NCBI GenBank assembly: GCA_937951935.1
Contig: CALGAM010000073.1
Span: 1 to 25,478, forward strand
Reading direction: 5' to 3'
DNA length: 25,478 nt
DNA from: an uncultured Micromonospora sp.
Lineage (GTDB): Bacteria; Actinomycetota; Actinomycetes; Mycobacteriales; Micromonosporaceae
Of this stretch, positions 22,488 through 25,478 are shown one piece after another. Every line of letters begins with the position of its first letter. Within the stretch, counting starts at the first letter, position 1. A program made the translations under genes and the position numbers. The notes below the pieces were generated by a model that was given only the letters and a program-made list of their open reading frames with translations, ran no database searches and was not told the origin of the DNA.

Positions 22488-25478
22488 CCGGGGTCGAGGA
22501 GCGGGTGACGCCGGTCGGCGACGCCGACCTGCGGGCCCGCCTGGCGCAACGGCTCGCCCAGGCCCGGCGGGCCGCGACGACGACCACGATCCCACGCCGG
22601 CCGGACCCGTCCGCGCCGGTGCCGCTGTCCGGCGCCCAGGCCGGCATGTGGTTCGCCGCCGAGTACGAGCCGGACAGCCCGGCGTACAACGTCCCGACCG
22701 GGCTGCGGCTGCGCGGCCGGCTCGACCGGGACGCCCTCGTCGGGGCGGTCACCGACCTGGTCGAGCGACACACGGTGCTGCGCAGCGTGGTGTCCCCCGG
22801 CGACGACGGACCGGTCGCGGTGCAACGGCCCGCCACCGACCTGCGCGTCGGGTACGTCGACCTGTCCGGCGAGGCCGAGCCGGAGGCGGCGCTGCGCGAC
22901 CGACTGGACCGGGAGGCCGCCCAGCCCTTCGCGCTGGACCGCGACCTGCCGGTCCGGGTGACGCTGTACCGGCTCGCCGAGGACGACCACGTGCTCGCGC
23001 TGACCTTCCACCACATCGCCGTCGACGCCTGGTCGCTGCGGCTGGTCGTCGGCGACCTCGCCGCCAACTACGGCGTCCGGGTCGGTGCCGGGGGCGCCGC
23101 GCCACCGCCGGCCCTGCAGTACGCCGACGTGGTGGCCTGGGAGCGTGAGCGCGCCGACCCGGCCCGGCGGGCCGCCGGGCTCGACTGGTGGCGGGAGCGG
23201 CTCGCCGGCCTGCCCGCCGTGCTGCCGCTGCCGACCGACCGTCCCCGGCCCACCGTGGTCGAGTCCGCCGGCGACCGGGTCCCGGTGGACCTGCCGGCCG
23301 ACCTCGCCGACGGGGTACGCAGGGCCGCGACCGCGACCGGCACCACCCCGTTCATGGTGCTGCTCGCCGCCTGGCAGGCCCTGCTGGCCCGGGTCAGCGG
23401 GACCGACGACCTCGCGGTGGGCATGATCTCCGCGGGTCGGAACCACCCGGACACCGAGTCGGTGGTGGGCTGTTTCGTGCAGACCGTGGCCGTCCGGGCG
23501 GACCTGGCCGGGGCGCCCACCGGCCGGGAACTGCTGGCGCGCGTCCGCGCCGCGGTGCTCGGCGCCCTGGACCACGCCGACGTCTCGCTGGAGGAGGTCC
23601 TGGCCGCGGTACGTCCGGAGCGGGTCGCGGGCGCCCACCCACTGTTCCAGACCCTGATCAACGTCTACGACGACCCGCTGGGCGGGGTGAGCCTGCCCGG
23701 CCTGCGGGCCGAGGCGGTCGACCGGGACACCCCGACCGCCAAGTTCGACCTGAGTCTGAACATCGCCGACCCGGGGCCCGGCCGGCCCCTGTCGGGCTGG
23801 CTCGGGTACCGCACCGCGCTCTACGACCGGTCGACGGTCCGGGACCTGGCCACCTGGTTCACCACCCTGCTGCGCGGCCTGGTCGCCGACCTCGACCGGC
23901 CGGTGCCGGAACTCCCCCTGGCGCCGGTCACCGGGCCGCTGCTGCTCGGGCCGGAACCGTCCTGGCCGGACGCGCCGACGACGCTGACCGCCCTGATCGA
24001 CCAGCAGGTCCGCGACCGTCCGGACGCCCCGGCGGTGGTGGGGCCGGACGGCACCCTGAGTTACGCCGAGCTGGGCCGGCGGGCCGACCTGCTGGCCGGT
24101 CGGCTCCGCCGGGCCGGGGTCGGTCCCGACGAACCGGTGGCGGTCTGGGTCGAGCGGAGCACCGACCTCGCCGTCGGCCTGCTCGGCATCCTGCGGGCCG
24201 GCGGCGCCTACCTGCCGCTGGACCCCGGTTACCCGAGCGCCCGCGTCCGGGCGATGGTGGCCGGCGCGGGCGGCCGGCTGGTCGTCACCCAGCCCGACCT
24301 GGCGGCCCGGCTCGCCGACGACGACCCGGAGCGGGACGCCGCCGGAGACGAGCCGACCCCGGTACCGGTGGTCCTCGCCTCCGGCGTGCCGGTCGGACCG
24401 GATCCGGAGACCACCGTCGGGGACACGGCCGTCCCCGACGACCCGGACCGGCTCGCCTACGTCATCTTCACCTCGGGTTCGACCGGCACCCCGAAGGGCG
24501 TGGCGGTGCCGCACCGGTCGATCGTGCACTACCTGCGGGCCGTGCTCGACCGGTTGGGTCCGGCCGCCTCCGGCGGCGCATCCTTCGCGCTGGTCTCCAC
24601 CGCCGCCGCCGATCTCGGCCTGACCTGCGTACTCGGTGCGCTGGTGACCGGCGGCACCCTGCACGTGGTGGACCGGGAGACGTCCCTGGACCCGACCGCG
24701 CTCGCCGACTACCTGGCCCGGCACCGGGTCGACGTCCTCAAGCTGGTGCCGAGCCAGCTACGCCTGCTGGAGTCACACGGCGACCTGGCCGGCGTGCTTC
24801 CCCGTCGGCTGCTGGTGCTGGCCGGTGAGGCGTGCCCGTGGGACCTGGTGCGCCGGGTCCGCGACGCCCGGCCGGACCTCGCGGTCCAGAGCCACTACGG
24901 CCCGACCGAGACGACCGTGGCGGTGCTGGCCTGCGACGTGGACGAGGTGCCGGAGGAGCAGCGGGTCGGTCACCTGCCGCTGGGCCGGCCGCTGGCCGGT
25001 GCCCGGCTGCACGTCGTGGACCGCGCCGGGCGTCCGCTGCCCGCCGGGGTCCCCGGTGAGCTGGTCATCGGCGGCCCGGGGGTCTCCCGGGGCTACCTGG
25101 GGCGCCCGGAGGCGACCGCCGCGGTCTTCGTCCCGGACCCCGTGGACGGCACCGGACGCTGCTACCGGACCGGCGACCGGGTCCGGATCCGCACCGACGG
25201 CACGGTGGACTTCCTCGGCCGGATCGACGACCAGGTGAAGATCCGGGGCTTCCGGGTGGAGCCGGGTGAGGTGGCCGCCGCCTGCCGGGCGGTGCCCGGG
25301 GTCGCCGACGCCGTCGTGCTGCCGGTCGGCGAGGAGCCCCGGCGGCAGCTCGCGGCCTGGCTGGTCCGGCACCCCGACGGCGACGTCGACGTCTCGGCGG
25401 TCCGGGCGGCACTGCAGGCGCGGCTCCCGGACCACATGGTGCCCAGTGCGTACGTGGTGCTCGACGCGCTGCCGCTGA
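22484..25478 (+). CDS. Nonribosomal peptide synthetase, C-A..., continues past window
   Basis: The first 998 residues are present and the frame is open at the right edge. It starts at GTG within GTGA, overlapping the previous stop by four bases, with GAGGGA upstream, so the two genes are translationally coupled and their proteins likely act in order. After about 45 residues, perhaps part of a docking region, comes a C domain (about 45-480; VPLSGAQAGMWFA, active site HHIAVDAW at 176-183, where the usual Gly after Asp is Ala). The A domain (about 500-998+) has VIFTSGSTGTPKG, HYGPTETTV and GRIDDQVKIRGFRVEPGEV. Core A4 reads STAAADLGLTC, lacking the usual Phe before Asp. Pocket residues by hand alignment are D-L-T-K-V-A-H-V-A, close to the aspartate code DLTKVGHIG. 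The third residue added is therefore probably Asp or a derivative. A T domain should follow outside the window. Confidence 0.95.
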   Translation, partial: MTGVEERVTPVGDADLRARLAQRLAQARRAATTTTIPRRPDPSAPVPLSGAQAGMWFAAEYEPDSPAYNVPTGLRLRGRLDRDALVGAVTDLVERHTVLRSVVSPGDDGPVAVQRPATDLRVGYVDLSGEAEPEAALRDRLDREAAQPFALDRDLPVRVTLYRLAEDDHVLALTFHHIAVDAWSLRLVVGDLAANYGVRVGAGGAAPPPALQYADVVAWERERADPARRAAGLDWWRERLAGLPAVLPLPTDRPRPTVVESAGDRVPVDLPADLADGVRRAATATGTTPFMVLLAAWQALLARVSGTDDLAVGMISAGRNHPDTESVVGCFVQTVAVRADLAGAPTGRELLARVRAAVLGALDHADVSLEEVLAAVRPERVAGAHPLFQTLINVYDDPLGGVSLPGLRAEAVDRDTPTAKFDLSLNIADPGPGRPLSGWLGYRTALYDRSTVRDLATWFTTLLRGLVADLDRPVPELPLAPVTGPLLLGPEPSWPDAPTTLTALIDQQVRDRPDAPAVVGPDGTLSYAELGRRADLLAGRLRRAGVGPDEPVAVWVERSTDLAVGLLGILRAGGAYLPLDPGYPSARVRAMVAGAGGRLVVTQPDLAARLADDDPERDAAGDEPTPVPVVLASGVPVGPDPETTVGDTAVPDDPDRLAYVIFTSGSTGTPKGVAVPHRSIVHYLRAVLDRLGPAASGGASFALVSTAAADLGLTCVLGALVTGGTLHVVDRETSLDPTALADYLARHRVDVLKLVPSQLRLLESHGDLAGVLPRRLLVLAGEACPWDLVRRVRDARPDLAVQSHYGPTETTVAVLACDVDEVPEEQRVGHLPLGRPLAGARLHVVDRAGRPLPAGVPGELVIGGPGVSRGYLGRPEATAAVFVPDPVDGTGRCYRTGDRVRIRTDGTVDFLGRIDDQVKIRGFRVEPGEVAAACRAVPGVADAVVLPVGEEPRRQLAAWLVRHPDGDVDVSAVRAALQARLPDHMVPSAYVVLDALPL

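Noticed and set aside
17553..22595. A 1680-codon minus-strand open frame covering the first NRPS gene
   Set aside because: Antisense shadow of strongly G/C-biased codons; Arg/Gly/His/Gln-rich with no domain, whereas the plus strand encodes clear A, T and C domains.
1..25478. CRISPR arrays, insertion sequences, tRNA or rRNA genes
   Set aside because: No spaced repeat array, transposase, terminal inverted repeats flanking a gene, or RNA gene signature was seen.

Overview
The window is chromosomal DNA of a high-GC actinomycete, most likely Micromonosporaceae (Micromonospora-like). Third codon positions are almost all G or C, GTG and TTG starts are common, and many gene products look actinobacterial: an IlvG/Rv1820-type ThDP enzyme, two DUF6232-like proteins, an Acg-type nitroreductase and a GH3 enzyme beside a ROK regulator. 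The genus is inferred; there is no rRNA or phylogenetic marker here.

Left part (1-8.4 kb): a truncated ThDP enzyme and an enoyl-CoA hydratase on the minus strand; two tandem DUF6232-like membrane proteins on the plus strand; then a minus-strand set of ribokinase, YccF protein and cytochrome P450. The P450 frame has lost its expected stop and runs antisense through the DUF6232-like genes, probably through a one-base slip in a G7 run. A luciferase-like oxidoreductase diverges from the ribokinase and converges on a lone ABC ATPase.

Middle part (8.4-16.2 kb): a secreted amidase with a golvesin-like C-terminus, a ROK repressor lacking the usual zinc motif, and a divergent NagZ-like GH3 hydrolase with a likely ROK operator between the last two. 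These suggest peptidoglycan or amino-sugar turnover. Next come a frameshifted GNAT acetyltransferase, an unusual nucleoside diphosphate kinase whose stop codon lies in a 13-bp tandem repeat, and an Acg-like nitroreductase.

Right part (16.2-25.5 kb): a stand-alone clpP with two nearly identical 35-bp upstream repeats, each holding a ClgR-type box, and a probable leaderless promoter. After a 331-bp AT-richer regulatory gap come two overlapping NRPS genes, A-T-C-A-T and then C-A, cut by the window edge. The third A domain has an aspartate-like pocket; the first two pockets are unassigned. This is the left end of a biosynthetic cluster that continues beyond the window.

The most interesting hypothesis is that the extra ClpP, which carries Trp where homologues have a conserved pocket Tyr, is a self-resistance or target-duplicate gene for the NRPS product. 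This is inference from gene position and one residue. The flanking genes could equally be ordinary chromosomal neighbours.
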